Part shown: one piece after another, positions 29,838-36,689 of the stretch
Layout: each line of letters begins with the position of its first letter
Numbering within the stretch: the first letter of the stretch is position 1
Source of the DNA: an uncultured Amylibacter sp.
GTDB lineage: Bacteria > Pseudomonadota > Alphaproteobacteria > Rhodobacterales > Rhodobacteraceae
Direction: 5' to 3'
Length of the DNA: 64,000 bases
NCBI GenBank assembly: GCA_947497475.1
Contig: CANMGS010000001.1
Coordinates: forward strand, 806,001-870,000
Made by a program: the position numbers and the translations under genes
The notes under the pieces: model-generated
What the model saw: the letters and a program-made list of their open reading frames with translations, nothing else
What the model was told of the DNA's origin: nothing
Database searches by the model: none

Positions 29838-29924
29838 AAGCTTGCAGCCTTATCTGTGCAGGTTTTCTATGGATAGTAAGAAGGATTCAAAGCATGAAAT
29901 CAAATTGTAAGAATGGATTTATAT

Positions 29925-29942
29925 GATAAATAAAATTTATCT
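29925..29942 (-). promoter_or_regulatory. palindromic operator upstream of the hydantoinase operon
   Basis: GATAAAT-AAA-ATTTATC (29925-29941) is a perfect palindrome about 90 nt before the hyuA start. The 14 bases AATAAAATTTATCT (29929-29942) recur exactly upstream of the LysR gene at 30944-30957, so this is a probable LysR target. Confidence 0.6.
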
Positions 29943-29957
29943 TAGGTGGGGAAATCC

Positions 29958-30884
29958 TCAAACAGGGGCAATTGTTTCTCTGGTAAAATCCGCCGCATAA
30001 TTCTTTGCAATCTCACTCGCAATTTCAGCAGCACTCGCAACAAATTTCGCGGATTTATGCGCTTCATAACGCGCCAAGAAATGCGAAGGCTCTGGAGACC
30101 ATTCATAGTTCACCTGAACCAACTCACCCGTGCTTAGCTCTTTGGCGACCATAACATTTGGCATAATCGCAACGCCCATCCCATTCATCGTCATATACAA
30201 ACAGGCTGCTAAATTGCTGGATGGTACCAAACGGGCGGGCAAATCACGGCGCATTGTAAAATGCTGAGCAATCTCTTCATAAGATCGCGTATCCCGCGCG
30301 TGGGTTAAGATTGGATGTTTGACCATATCTTCAATAGTGATGCGCTGATTGTTTTCGACCCCCAGTTCTGGCGAAGCCACCCATATCAATGGATAGGTGC
30401 CCAGGTCTGTCGACCCCGAAGCTTTCCCTTTGAAAGGGCCATATTGCAAAGCCAAATCCAATGACCGCTCAGAGAGCTCTTTTTCAAGGTTCACAGATAA
30501 ATCCACGGTCAATTCGACACTAATTTTTGGATATCGATCATTCAACACTTTTAAAAAATCACTCAGCCATGTGTGTACAACCATTTCTGTGACACCCAAA
30601 CGTAATACCCCATCGAATAGAGATGTATTATCCGCAGCCTCAATCAAACTTTCAGCTTCACGCAGCACACGCCTTGCATGCGCTAGCAACTTCTGGCCTT
30701 TTGTCGTCAACCGCACCGAACCTGCGTCCCGCTCCATCAAAACAACCTTCAAATGAGATTCCAAAGTAGAAATACGCGATGATATGTTTGGTTGAGTTGT
30801 ATTTAATCTTTCAGCGGCACCGCGAAAGCTACCCAAATCTGAAACCCAAATAAAGGCTTCTAATTGTTTAAGGTTGATATGCAT
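29958..30884 (-). CDS. LysR-family transcriptional regulator of the hydantoinase operon
   Basis: 308 residues. N-terminal winged helix-turn-helix (about 1-60) with NLKQLEAFIWVSDLGSFRGAA and the NTTQPNISSRIS recognition region, then the periplasmic-binding-protein-like effector domain (about 90-295). It lies on the same strand and upstream of the hydantoinase operon, and shares a 14-base repeat with the operon's leader, which supports local control and autoregulation. The inducer is unknown. Confidence 0.88.
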   Translation of the reverse strand: MHINLKQLEAFIWVSDLGSFRGAAERLNTTQPNISSRISTLESHLKVVLMERDAGSVRLTTKGQKLLAHARRVLREAESLIEAADNTSLFDGVLRLGVTEMVVHTWLSDFLKVLNDRYPKISVELTVDLSVNLEKELSERSLDLALQYGPFKGKASGSTDLGTYPLIWVASPELGVENNQRITIEDMVKHPILTHARDTRSYEEIAQHFTMRRDLPARLVPSSNLAACLYMTMNGMGVAIMPNVMVAKELSTGELVQVNYEWSPEPSHFLARYEAHKSAKFVASAAEIASEIAKNYAADFTRETIAPV

Positions 30885-30943
30885 AGAAATGGTCTCGCTA
30901 AGGCTTAAGTTGGATCATTGTTAGCAATGCATTCCTGAAATAC

Positions 30944-30957
30944 AATAAAATTTATCT
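30944..30957 (-). promoter_or_regulatory. second copy of the operator repeat, upstream of the LysR gene
   Basis: AATAAAATTTATCT, identical to 29929-29942, lies about 60 nt upstream of the LysR start. It fits autoregulation by the LysR protein. Confidence 0.5.
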
Positions 30958-31059
30958 ATCATTATAATTGGTGAAAAAATGTGGCCCATAAAGTTGTTGG
31001 ATTTATTCATTTATGTCGTGTTTGGGCTCTAAGCGGATATTGGATAACTTGCATAGTCC

Positions 31060-31149
31060 CGATATGGCTATGCTCACGTTGAAGAAGATCAATCCATATT
31101 AAGAGAACGTATCCGTACAAAACACGTACAGGCCACATCATCTAAATAA
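31060..31149 (+). pseudogene. possible tyrosine-recombinase C-terminal remnant
   Basis: This frame reads RYGYAHVEEDQSILRER and ends at a stop at 31147-31149. The RYxxAH-like phrase resembles the catalytic-Tyr end of tyrosine integrases, and the position beside the tRNA fragment is where an integrase end would be. The upstream part is out of frame and shows no clear integrase motif. It is short, so it may be chance. Confidence 0.2.
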
Positions 31150-31194
31150 CCTATCTAACTGCTTTATAAGGAGTAATAATAAGATACATATTTT

Positions 31195-31240
31195 CCTCCT
31201 AAGGGGTCGGTTAATGGTTCGAATCCAGTCAGGGTCACCA
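31195..31240 (+). repeat. partial copy of the tRNA-Arg(CCT) 3' part (att-like site)
   Basis: These 46 bases match 21060-21105 of the tRNA gene at 39 of 46 positions without gaps. They include the anticodon loop and 3' stem (CCTCCTAAGGGG), the TTCGAATCC T-loop and the terminal CAGGGTCACCA. The sequence before it does not form a D arm or 5' acceptor, so it is not a complete tRNA. It marks the far end of a 10.1-kb segment. Confidence 0.75.
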
Positions 31241-31387
31241 ATTCATTTTCAATTGCAGTGCATCATTTTGCGACACTACTTTTGTAAATTAAGACATCAA
31301 TCAGAGCTGATCAGCTTTATTTCATCAAAACGTAATAAAATTTCTGGACTCCGTTCAACCAGTGTGCAAATTGAAAAGCCTAATGGT

Positions 31388-31570
31388 GTTATCGGCACAA
31401 AGTGCCGTAAACTGAAAGAGGAACACGGTGAGGAGTAGCCATCAGGCGCCAATTCCGTGACTGCCCCCGCAACTGTAAGCGGCGAGCGAACCCGAAGTGG
31501 TCCACTGGGAGAAATCCTGGGAAGGATCGGGAAAGCTTTGACCCGTAAGTCAGGAGACCTGCCATTCAAC
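31388..31570 (+). ncRNA. cobalamin (B12) riboswitch
   Basis: The core is well conserved: GAACACGGTG (31421-31430), the GCCCCCGCAACTGTAAGCGG block (31463-31482), CCACTGGG (31502-31509), GGGAAGG (31520-31526) and the 3' B12 box from GACCCGTAAGTCAGGAGACC to CTGCC (31540-31563). It lies on the plus strand directly before the operon of a metal ABC importer. A possible CCAGG/CCTGG hairpin (31583-31600) next to AGGAGG (31601-31606) may be the ribosome-site switch. Boundaries are approximate. Confidence 0.92.
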
Positions 31571-31611
31571 GTAATTTCTAACCCAGGCGGGGTGTCCTGG
31601 AGGAGGCAACT

Positions 31612-31683
31612 ATGCATAAGACGGTCGACGTCGGCAAAGATTTTGTACTTGGACTAACCCCGCACATGCGGAGGTGGCCATGA
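31612..31683 (+). CDS. 23-residue ORF directly behind the B12 riboswitch
   Basis: An ATG at 31612 follows a strong ribosome-binding site (GGAGGAGG) by 6-8 nt and opens a 23-codon frame (MHKTVDVGKDFVLG ... MRRWP). Its TGA overlaps the ATG of the next gene at 31680 as ATGA. This spacing is hard to get by chance, so it is either a leader peptide that couples translation to the riboswitch or a very small functional protein. No family is recognised. Confidence 0.5.
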   Translation: MHKTVDVGKDFVLGLTPHMRRWP

Positions 31684-31856
31684 ACTCTATGTCAAATATC
31701 TCGGAAGCAGAACAGACGCCTGTCTGGTCTGAGCAAACCTCTGTTGTTGCCCAGCGAAATACGCCTTGTTTAACAGAGTTGAGCGCTATGGGCTTGATCG
31801 GCGGTGCGTTTGCATTTTCTGCCATACTTTGGATCGCGATTTTCGCCGTTCTCTGA
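31680..31856 (+). CDS. small membrane protein in the B12-regulated metal importer operon
   Basis: 58 residues from the ATG at 31680, preceded by GGAGG (31669-31673). A soluble N-terminal part (about 1-33, with Ser, Glu and Gln) leads to one membrane helix (LIGGAFAFSAILWIAIFAVL). Its stop TGA overlaps the ATPase ATG at 31856 (TGATG), so it is translationally coupled. It is probably an accessory subunit of the importer; I know no family for it. Confidence 0.65.
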   Translation: MNSMSNISEAEQTPVWSEQTSVVAQRNTPCLTELSAMGLIGGAFAFSAILWIAIFAVL

Positions 31857-32620
31857 TGCAGCCCGTATTTAAAGTCCGGGATTTGTCTCTTGGCTATCCT
31901 GGCAAGACGCTGTTTGAGCATCTTTCATTTTCAATTGAATCTGGTACTACGCTCGCTCTTTTGGGCGCAAACGGATCTGGCAAAAGCACATTTGTCAAAA
32001 TGATGCTGAACTTGCTTTCACCTCTTTCGGGCGAAGTTATCTGGCCAGCGGGTCGCCCGCGTGAGATTGGATATCTTGCGCAAATGGCAGAGTTTGATAG
32101 CCGCTTCCCTATTCGTGTACGCGACCTTGCAGCAATGGGCGCTTGGGGCGGCTTTGGTATGCGTCGGCGGCTGGATCGCGATGGTCATATGCGGGTTGCA
32201 GCAGCATTGGAAGAGGCAGGTGTTCTAGGAATTGCAGACCAACCAATCCACACTTTGTCTGGCGGGCAATTACAACGTGCATTGTTTGCAAGGGTCATTT
32301 TGCAAGATGCACCATTGATCCTGTTGGATGAACCCTTTGCTGCCGTTGATCAGCACACGGAAGCACATCTTTTAACGATCATCGACCGTTGGCGTCACGA
32401 AGGTCGTGCTGTTGTTCTTGTGATCCATGACCTGTCATCGGTTCTGGATCACTGCACCCACGCGCTTTTACTTGGTGGCGGTGAGGCAGCGTATGGATCA
32501 GTCAATGAAGTGCTAACGCCAAAACGTTTGGTCCAGCAGAAATACATGTCTGAAAGTCAAGCAGCTTGGATGTTTCGGGATGCATTGAGCGATACGAAAA
32601 AGGACACATCATATGTTTGA
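31856..32620 (+). CDS. metal ABC transporter ATP-binding protein (ABC-3/ZnuC type)
   Basis: 254 residues. Walker A GANGSGKST is at about 37-45, the ABC signature LSGGQLQRALFARV at about 136-149, and Walker B LILLDEPFAAVD follows. It pairs with the ABC-3-type permease next door. I chose the ATG at 31856 rather than an upstream frame extension because the preceding small gene overlaps it (TGATG). Together with the riboswitch, the likely substrate is cobalt or another B12-linked metal, but the protein alone looks like a Zn/Mn-type importer. Confidence 0.88.
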   Translation: MQPVFKVRDLSLGYPGKTLFEHLSFSIESGTTLALLGANGSGKSTFVKMMLNLLSPLSGEVIWPAGRPREIGYLAQMAEFDSRFPIRVRDLAAMGAWGGFGMRRRLDRDGHMRVAAALEEAGVLGIADQPIHTLSGGQLQRALFARVILQDAPLILLDEPFAAVDQHTEAHLLTIIDRWRHEGRAVVLVIHDLSSVLDHCTHALLLGGGEAAYGSVNEVLTPKRLVQQKYMSESQAAWMFRDALSDTKKDTSYV

Positions 32621-33488
32621 TTTTTTCGCCGAAATGTGGAGCTTTGCGTTTATGCAACGTGCCTTTGTGGCAACCACGGTACTATCAGCCTCAGTCGCAC
32701 CCGTTGGTGCATTTCTTGTTTTGCGTCGTCTTTCACTGGCAGGTGAGGCTATGGCTCATGCTATCACGCCAGGTATTGTAATCGGCTTTGTCACCGCAGG
32801 CCTGTCGGTTCTATCCTTGCTGATTGGTGGATTGATTGCGGGCGTGGGCGTTGCTGTTCTGACTTCGTTGTTGGCACGTAAAACCATCCTACGTAGCGAT
32901 GCTAGTTTAGCCTCGCTTTATCTGATCGCTCTTGCAGCAGGGATTTTCATTTTGTCAGCGGCTGGATCAGCTATTCCACTGAAAAGCTTTTTGTTCGGAT
33001 CTATTCTGGGCATTGAAGATGCCTCGATGGTGCTTGTCGGCGGGGTCGCAACGGTAACCTTGCTGTCTTTTTCTGTGTTACTCCGCCCACTAATTGTCAG
33101 CACTTGTGACCCCGTCTTTTTTGAAGCGCGCGCGCGTTGGCCGTGGTTGGTGGATCAAGGATTCATGTTGCTATTGGTGTTGAATCTTTTGGCGGCCTTC
33201 AAAACCCTTGGCACATTGATGGCGGTTGGTTTGATGATTTTACCGGCAACCGCCGCGCGGTATTGGGCGGCAACTATCACAGGACAGTTGGTCCTTGGCT
33301 TTGTCTTTGCCCTACTCAGCTGCTGGATTGGCCTGACCCTATCTTATATCTTTCCAAACACACCGTCTGGGCCTGCAATCGTATTGGTTGCTGGTGCATT
33401 TTTCCTAATTTCTGCCCTCTGCGCCCCATTAGGGTTTGGGCGAAAATCCCGAAAACAGTCCCATAAGGACATAACTTCATTAACCTGA
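32613..33488 (+). CDS. metal ABC transporter permease (ABC-3 family)
   Basis: 291 residues with about eight hydrophobic helices and no signal peptide, matching the ABC-3 family of zinc, manganese and iron importers (ZnuB/MntB/SitC-like). The cytoplasmic loop with SLAGEAMAHAITPGIVIG is the typical ATPase-contact region. The start overlaps the ATPase stop by 8 nt. It forms the membrane channel of this operon's importer. Confidence 0.88.
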   Translation: MFDFFAEMWSFAFMQRAFVATTVLSASVAPVGAFLVLRRLSLAGEAMAHAITPGIVIGFVTAGLSVLSLLIGGLIAGVGVAVLTSLLARKTILRSDASLASLYLIALAAGIFILSAAGSAIPLKSFLFGSILGIEDASMVLVGGVATVTLLSFSVLLRPLIVSTCDPVFFEARARWPWLVDQGFMLLLVLNLLAAFKTLGTLMAVGLMILPATAARYWAATITGQLVLGFVFALLSCWIGLTLSYIFPNTPSGPAIVLVAGAFFLISALCAPLGFGRKSRKQSHKDITSLT

Positions 33489-33512
33489 AACCCTGTATTA
33501 AAAGAGGATCAA

Positions 33513-34406
33513 ATGAATATTTTAAATACAATTCGCATCGGTCTGACATCTGCTTCCCTTGCTCTTACAACTCTGCCAGCAGCGGCAGGTGAACTCAGAA
33601 TCGTAACCAGCTTTTCTATTCTAGGCGATATGGTCGAACAAGTTGCTGGTGATGCAGTAGAAGTTACAACAATTGTTGGCCCCGATGCAGACGCACATGT
33701 CTACCAACCTTCTGTTGCAGATGCTCGCGCTGTAGCCGAAGCAGACATTATCTTTGTGAACGGTATGGGATTCGAAACTTGGTCAGAAACCCTAATTGCA
33801 GAATCTGGCAGCAAAGCATCAGTACATGTCGCAACGGATGGCGTAACACCCGTAAAAGTCGAAGGTGAAGTTGATCCTCATGCATGGAACTCTTTGTTGA
33901 ACGGTGTTGTATATGTTCAAAACATCTCAAATGTTTTGGCTGAAGCTGTTCCTGCGCATGCTGATGAGTTCAAAGCAAACGCTGAAGCTTATATTGCAAA
34001 GCTAACAACACTGGATGCTGAGACACGTACAAAGCTTGCAAGTCTTCCAGAAAACCGCCGTACTGTTGTAACTGCACATGACGCGTTTGGATATCTTGCA
34101 GATGCATATGGTCTTACTTTCCTAGCACCTGTTGGGATCGACACAGAAGCAGAGCCATCCGCGCGTGATCTGGCCGTGTTGATTGAAAACCTAAAAGAGC
34201 AAGGCGCTTCTGCACTGTTTGTTGAAAACATCACAAGCCCAGCACTTATCAACCAGATTTCAGAAGAGACTGGAATCGAAATCGGCGGCCGCCTGTATTC
34301 TGACGCACTCTCTGAGCGTGGTGGTCCAGCAACCAGCTATCTAGCAATGTTCCAGCACAACCTTGGTGCCTTGGTTACTGCGCTTAAAAAAGCAGATGCC
34401 AGCTAA
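33513..34406 (+). CDS. metal ABC transporter substrate-binding protein (ZnuA/cluster A-I)
   Basis: 297 residues with a signal peptide (cleavage probably after LPAAAG, about residue 25). Metal ligands of the cluster A-I family are visible: His in DADAHVYQP (about 52), His in VDPHAWN (about 128), His in VTAHDAFGYL (about 191) and Asp in LYSDALS near 264. The His-rich loop of many zinc-binding ZnuA proteins is absent. A GAGG ribosome site precedes the ATG, and a terminator follows. Given the riboswitch, cobalt uptake is a reasonable guess. Confidence 0.88.
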   Translation: MNILNTIRIGLTSASLALTTLPAAAGELRIVTSFSILGDMVEQVAGDAVEVTTIVGPDADAHVYQPSVADARAVAEADIIFVNGMGFETWSETLIAESGSKASVHVATDGVTPVKVEGEVDPHAWNSLLNGVVYVQNISNVLAEAVPAHADEFKANAEAYIAKLTTLDAETRTKLASLPENRRTVVTAHDAFGYLADAYGLTFLAPVGIDTEAEPSARDLAVLIENLKEQGASALFVENITSPALINQISEETGIEIGGRLYSDALSERGGPATSYLAMFQHNLGALVTALKKADAS

Positions 34407-34412
34407 ATTTTC

Positions 34413-34443
34413 AAAGGGGGCGGATTAACCGCTCCCTTTATTT
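34413..34443 (+). terminator. terminator of the metal importer operon
   Basis: AAAGGGGGCGG (34413-34423) pairs with CCGCTCCCTTT (34429-34439) around an ATTAA loop, followed by a short AT-rich run. It ends the plus-strand importer operon. Confidence 0.75.
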
Positions 34444-34757
34444 AATACCTCAATTATATCAGCACATATAAAACCTATAAACACATAAGGATATTATATT
34501 TCCAAATTTAAACTTTATCATAACTCCCGATTTGCCAAGGTTTCATGCTTATAAGTAATTATCCCTGCCTAGTAATTTCTTGCAGAGATGGCTAATGAGC
34601 ACATAGCAAGCATGGTGACAGCCAGCATTGGTAAACATCCAACCCAGTCGACATTAAAACGTACGAAATCGAAGGGGTAGTCACATGATTAGGCTTTAGA
34701 GTATGGTATGAAAGGTATTATTATCGCATACCAACTTAAACCTTTATTGGGGGTATT
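34444..34757. other. AT-rich gap before the deaminase gene
   Basis: About 310 bases. It holds a 30-codon frame at 34588-34680 without a clear ribosome site, which I do not call a gene, and an inverted repeat GGTATG ... CATACC (about 34705-34732) just before the deaminase that may be an operator. Nothing else was recognised. Confidence 0.35.
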
Positions 34758-35252
34758 ATGCAAAACGATACAGATATTAAGCATTTAAAACGATCAATCG
34801 CTTTAGCAGATGAAGCTGTAAAAGAAGGGAACCATCCATTTGGCGCAGTACTTGTATCCTCGACAGGCGAAGTTTTAGCAGAAGGTACAAACAATCATTC
34901 GGTTGATCGCGGCCCAGGACATGCAGAAACCAATCTTGCTCGTGATGCTGCAAGACGTTTCGATATTGATACTCTACGTGGTGCCACACTTTATACATCA
35001 GTAGAGCCCTGCTCTATGTGTGCTGGAACAATATATTGGGCAGAGATTGGTGCAGTCGTATTTGGTATGACTGAGCGGCGTCTAGGCGAATTAACAGGAG
35101 AAGATCCAGAGAATCCAACGCAGGATCTTGAGTGCCGAGTGATTTTCGATTCAGGCCGCAGGCACGTCTCTGTAAGGGGGCCATTCCCAGAGCTAGAAGA
35201 CAGAATAGCCATACAACATAAAAATTACTGGCAGAGCGCCACAAAAACATAA
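34758..35252 (+). CDS. nucleoside deaminase (guanine/cytosine deaminase-like)
   Basis: 164 residues of the cytidine-deaminase-like fold. The zinc and catalytic motif is GHAETN (His-Ala-Glu, about 55-60) and SVEPCSMCAG (PCxxC, about 81-90), as in GuaD and TadA. Its length and C-terminal NYW tail fit a free-base deaminase such as guanine deaminase better than TadA, but this cannot be settled here. A GGGGGT element lies before the ATG, and an inverted repeat lies upstream. Confidence 0.78.
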   Translation: MQNDTDIKHLKRSIALADEAVKEGNHPFGAVLVSSTGEVLAEGTNNHSVDRGPGHAETNLARDAARRFDIDTLRGATLYTSVEPCSMCAGTIYWAEIGAVVFGMTERRLGELTGEDPENPTQDLECRVIFDSGRRHVSVRGPFPELEDRIAIQHKNYWQSATKT

Positions 35253-35270
35253 AGTACTGCGTTTTCTGTA

Positions 35271-35408
35271 CTATGAAGCTGCTAATATTTTATGTGTCGC
35301 ATTAATTCCAAACTTTGCCTGCAAGGCATCTATGATTTCATCATCACGCTGCCTTAGGTATGTTTCTTTTGTTTTAGCCTTAGAAATATCTTGTTGTTTT
35401 GATGCCAT
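35271..35408 (-). CDS. possible 45-residue protein
   Basis: A minus-strand frame with ATG at 35408, an AAGG ribosome-site-like element 1-4 nt before it, and stop at 35271. The product (MASKQQDISKAKTKETYL ... LQAKFGIN) is charged and helical, with no hydrophobic segment. It sits between the deaminase and the winged-helix gene in a 260-base gap that otherwise holds no gene. The start of the product resembles small Rhodobacterales proteins of unknown role, but I cannot name a family. Confidence 0.4.
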   Translation of the reverse strand: MASKQQDISKAKTKETYLRQRDDEIIDALQAKFGINATHKILAAS

Positions 35409-35512
35409 CCTTACGCCTTCAATCAGTTTTCTAAATTTATTATGCTTTGGCGTCTAAAAAGATGCCTAATCACTCTATTTCAGAAAACTGTGAATAATAC
35501 GTTATAGATCTA

Positions 35513-36220
35513 TTAAATCATTTTGATGACATCTTTTTCAATCGCCAACATATAACCCTTGCGACTGATGTTCTTGATCAACAATTGCGACATCATTTGA
35601 TTACCCAAATGATCGCGTAATCGCTTAATCCGTGTCGCCCCTGCAGCTTCATCTACATCAACTTTGTTCTTACCACTGATCATCGCTTCCAAATCTGACC
35701 CTGTGATCACTTCATTATCTAGACGCGCCTCACAAAGTACAGATAACGTTTCCAAAATCGACTCTGTTAACTCGAATTCCATATTGTTAATATAAACCAC
35801 CCGCTCATCACGGTTCACAACAAGGCTGGTAATATGAATGCCTGAACGTTCAATTTCAGTCATCCGCTGGTTCAATCCATAATTTGTCATCAAAAAATAC
35901 AGCGCAGAAATCAGCAATGCGGATGACAGGACCAACAGTACGAAAATAATAAACCGATACCCCTGCAAAACCTCTGCAAAAGATGTTCCAGATTGCGCCA
36001 AAATTTCCAAAAGCTTGGTCTCATTTGGGCTGGTCAGCGCATCATTTTCTACAAAGATACGCTCAACACGATCATTAAACATATTCGCATCAGGCAAGTT
36101 GATGAACAATACAATCGATGCTGCCAGCAACAGCCCAACAATCATCAAGCTTCCCCACAACGCAATAGAGCGCGGCTTAAAGCGACTGCTCTCAGTATCT
36201 AAGGAAGTACGCACCTGCAT
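35513..36220 (-). CDS. membrane-anchored winged-helix regulator (ToxR/CadC-like domain at C-terminus)
   Basis: From Met at 36220 (upstream ATG at 36250 possible; ACAGGG lies just before 36220) it has about 235 residues. Two membrane helices lie near 20-40 and 90-115 with a short extracytoplasmic loop between, then a C-terminal OmpR/PhoB-type winged-helix domain (about 135-230) with VVYINNMEFELTESILETLSVL, a recognition region around IKRLRDHLG and ISRKGYML in the wing. The usual order in ToxR and CadC is reversed: here the DNA-binding domain follows the membrane part. It overlaps the end of the small secreted-protein gene by 29 nt. Confidence 0.7.
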   Translation of the reverse strand: MQVRTSLDTESSRFKPRSIALWGSLMIVGLLLAASIVLFINLPDANMFNDRVERIFVENDALTSPNETKLLEILAQSGTSFAEVLQGYRFIIFVLLVLSSALLISALYFLMTNYGLNQRMTEIERSGIHITSLVVNRDERVVYINNMEFELTESILETLSVLCEARLDNEVITGSDLEAMISGKNKVDVDEAAGATRIKRLRDHLGNQMMSQLLIKNISRKGYMLAIEKDVIKMI

Positions 36221-36497
36221 TACCCTGTCTTTGTTTTGCACCATTGGCATCCAGTATTGAAAGTATTGTTAACAGAGTCCAACCATTCTTTGCCAATCGC
36301 GCCGATACAACTTGTTGTGCGCTGCTGCGATTGCCACATGCCCCACCTGACAACTGCATCACACCATAATGCAATTTCAAGCCATTTGCGCTTTGCTTGG
36401 CTTTATAGTCCACGAAACAATCTGCTGCATGGCTAGGCGTTGCAACTGCGAATGTAAGGCCAATGGCCAAGACGATATTTTTTAATGCGTTTTTCAT
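36192..36497 (-). CDS. small secreted protein coupled to the winged-helix gene
   Basis: 101 residues from the ATG at 36497 (starts at 36515 and 36503 possible). A clear signal peptide (MKNALKNIVLAIGLTFAVAT, cleavage near PSHAA) leads to a mature protein of about 80 residues with two Cys (ADCFVD, GGACGN) that could form a disulfide. NGWTLLTILSIL and the AYFLRY end look like a family conserved in Rhodobacterales, of unknown function. Its 3' end overlaps the start of the membrane-bound winged-helix gene, suggesting the two work together. Confidence 0.65.
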   Translation of the reverse strand: MKNALKNIVLAIGLTFAVATPSHAADCFVDYKAKQSANGLKLHYGVMQLSGGACGNRSSAQQVVSARLAKNGWTLLTILSILDANGAKQRQGNAGAYFLRY

Positions 36498-36523
36498 GAT
36501 CATTACTTGGGTCATATTGCGAT

Positions 36524-36568
36524 GTTATTCAATAACAAGCCACACCAAATCCCCCGTTATTCAATAAC
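36524..36568. promoter_or_regulatory. two identical 13-bp palindromes between divergent genes
   Basis: GTTATTCAATAAC occurs at 36524-36536 and again at 36556-36568. Each copy is a perfect palindrome, and the centres are 32 bp apart, about three helical turns. They lie between the small secreted-protein gene (minus) and the His-rich protein gene (plus), and may bind the nearby membrane winged-helix regulator. Confidence 0.65.
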
Positions 36569-36689
36569 ACGCGGCTGTAATTGCCTAACTTTACCAATCC
36601 CCCCAAATTTATCACAGGCCGAATGCCACAGCGCACAAAGCGCATGAATTGGATCGTTTGAAAGCGGTTCGTAAGAAAGGAAAAAGAAA

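Noticed and set aside
31214-31438. 74-codon plus-strand frame from the tRNA fragment into the riboswitch
   Set aside because: Its first residues are a read-through of tRNA sequence, and it enters the riboswitch core.
34444-34757. Purine riboswitch before the deaminase
   Set aside because: No conserved three-way-junction core could be seen; only an inverted repeat is present.
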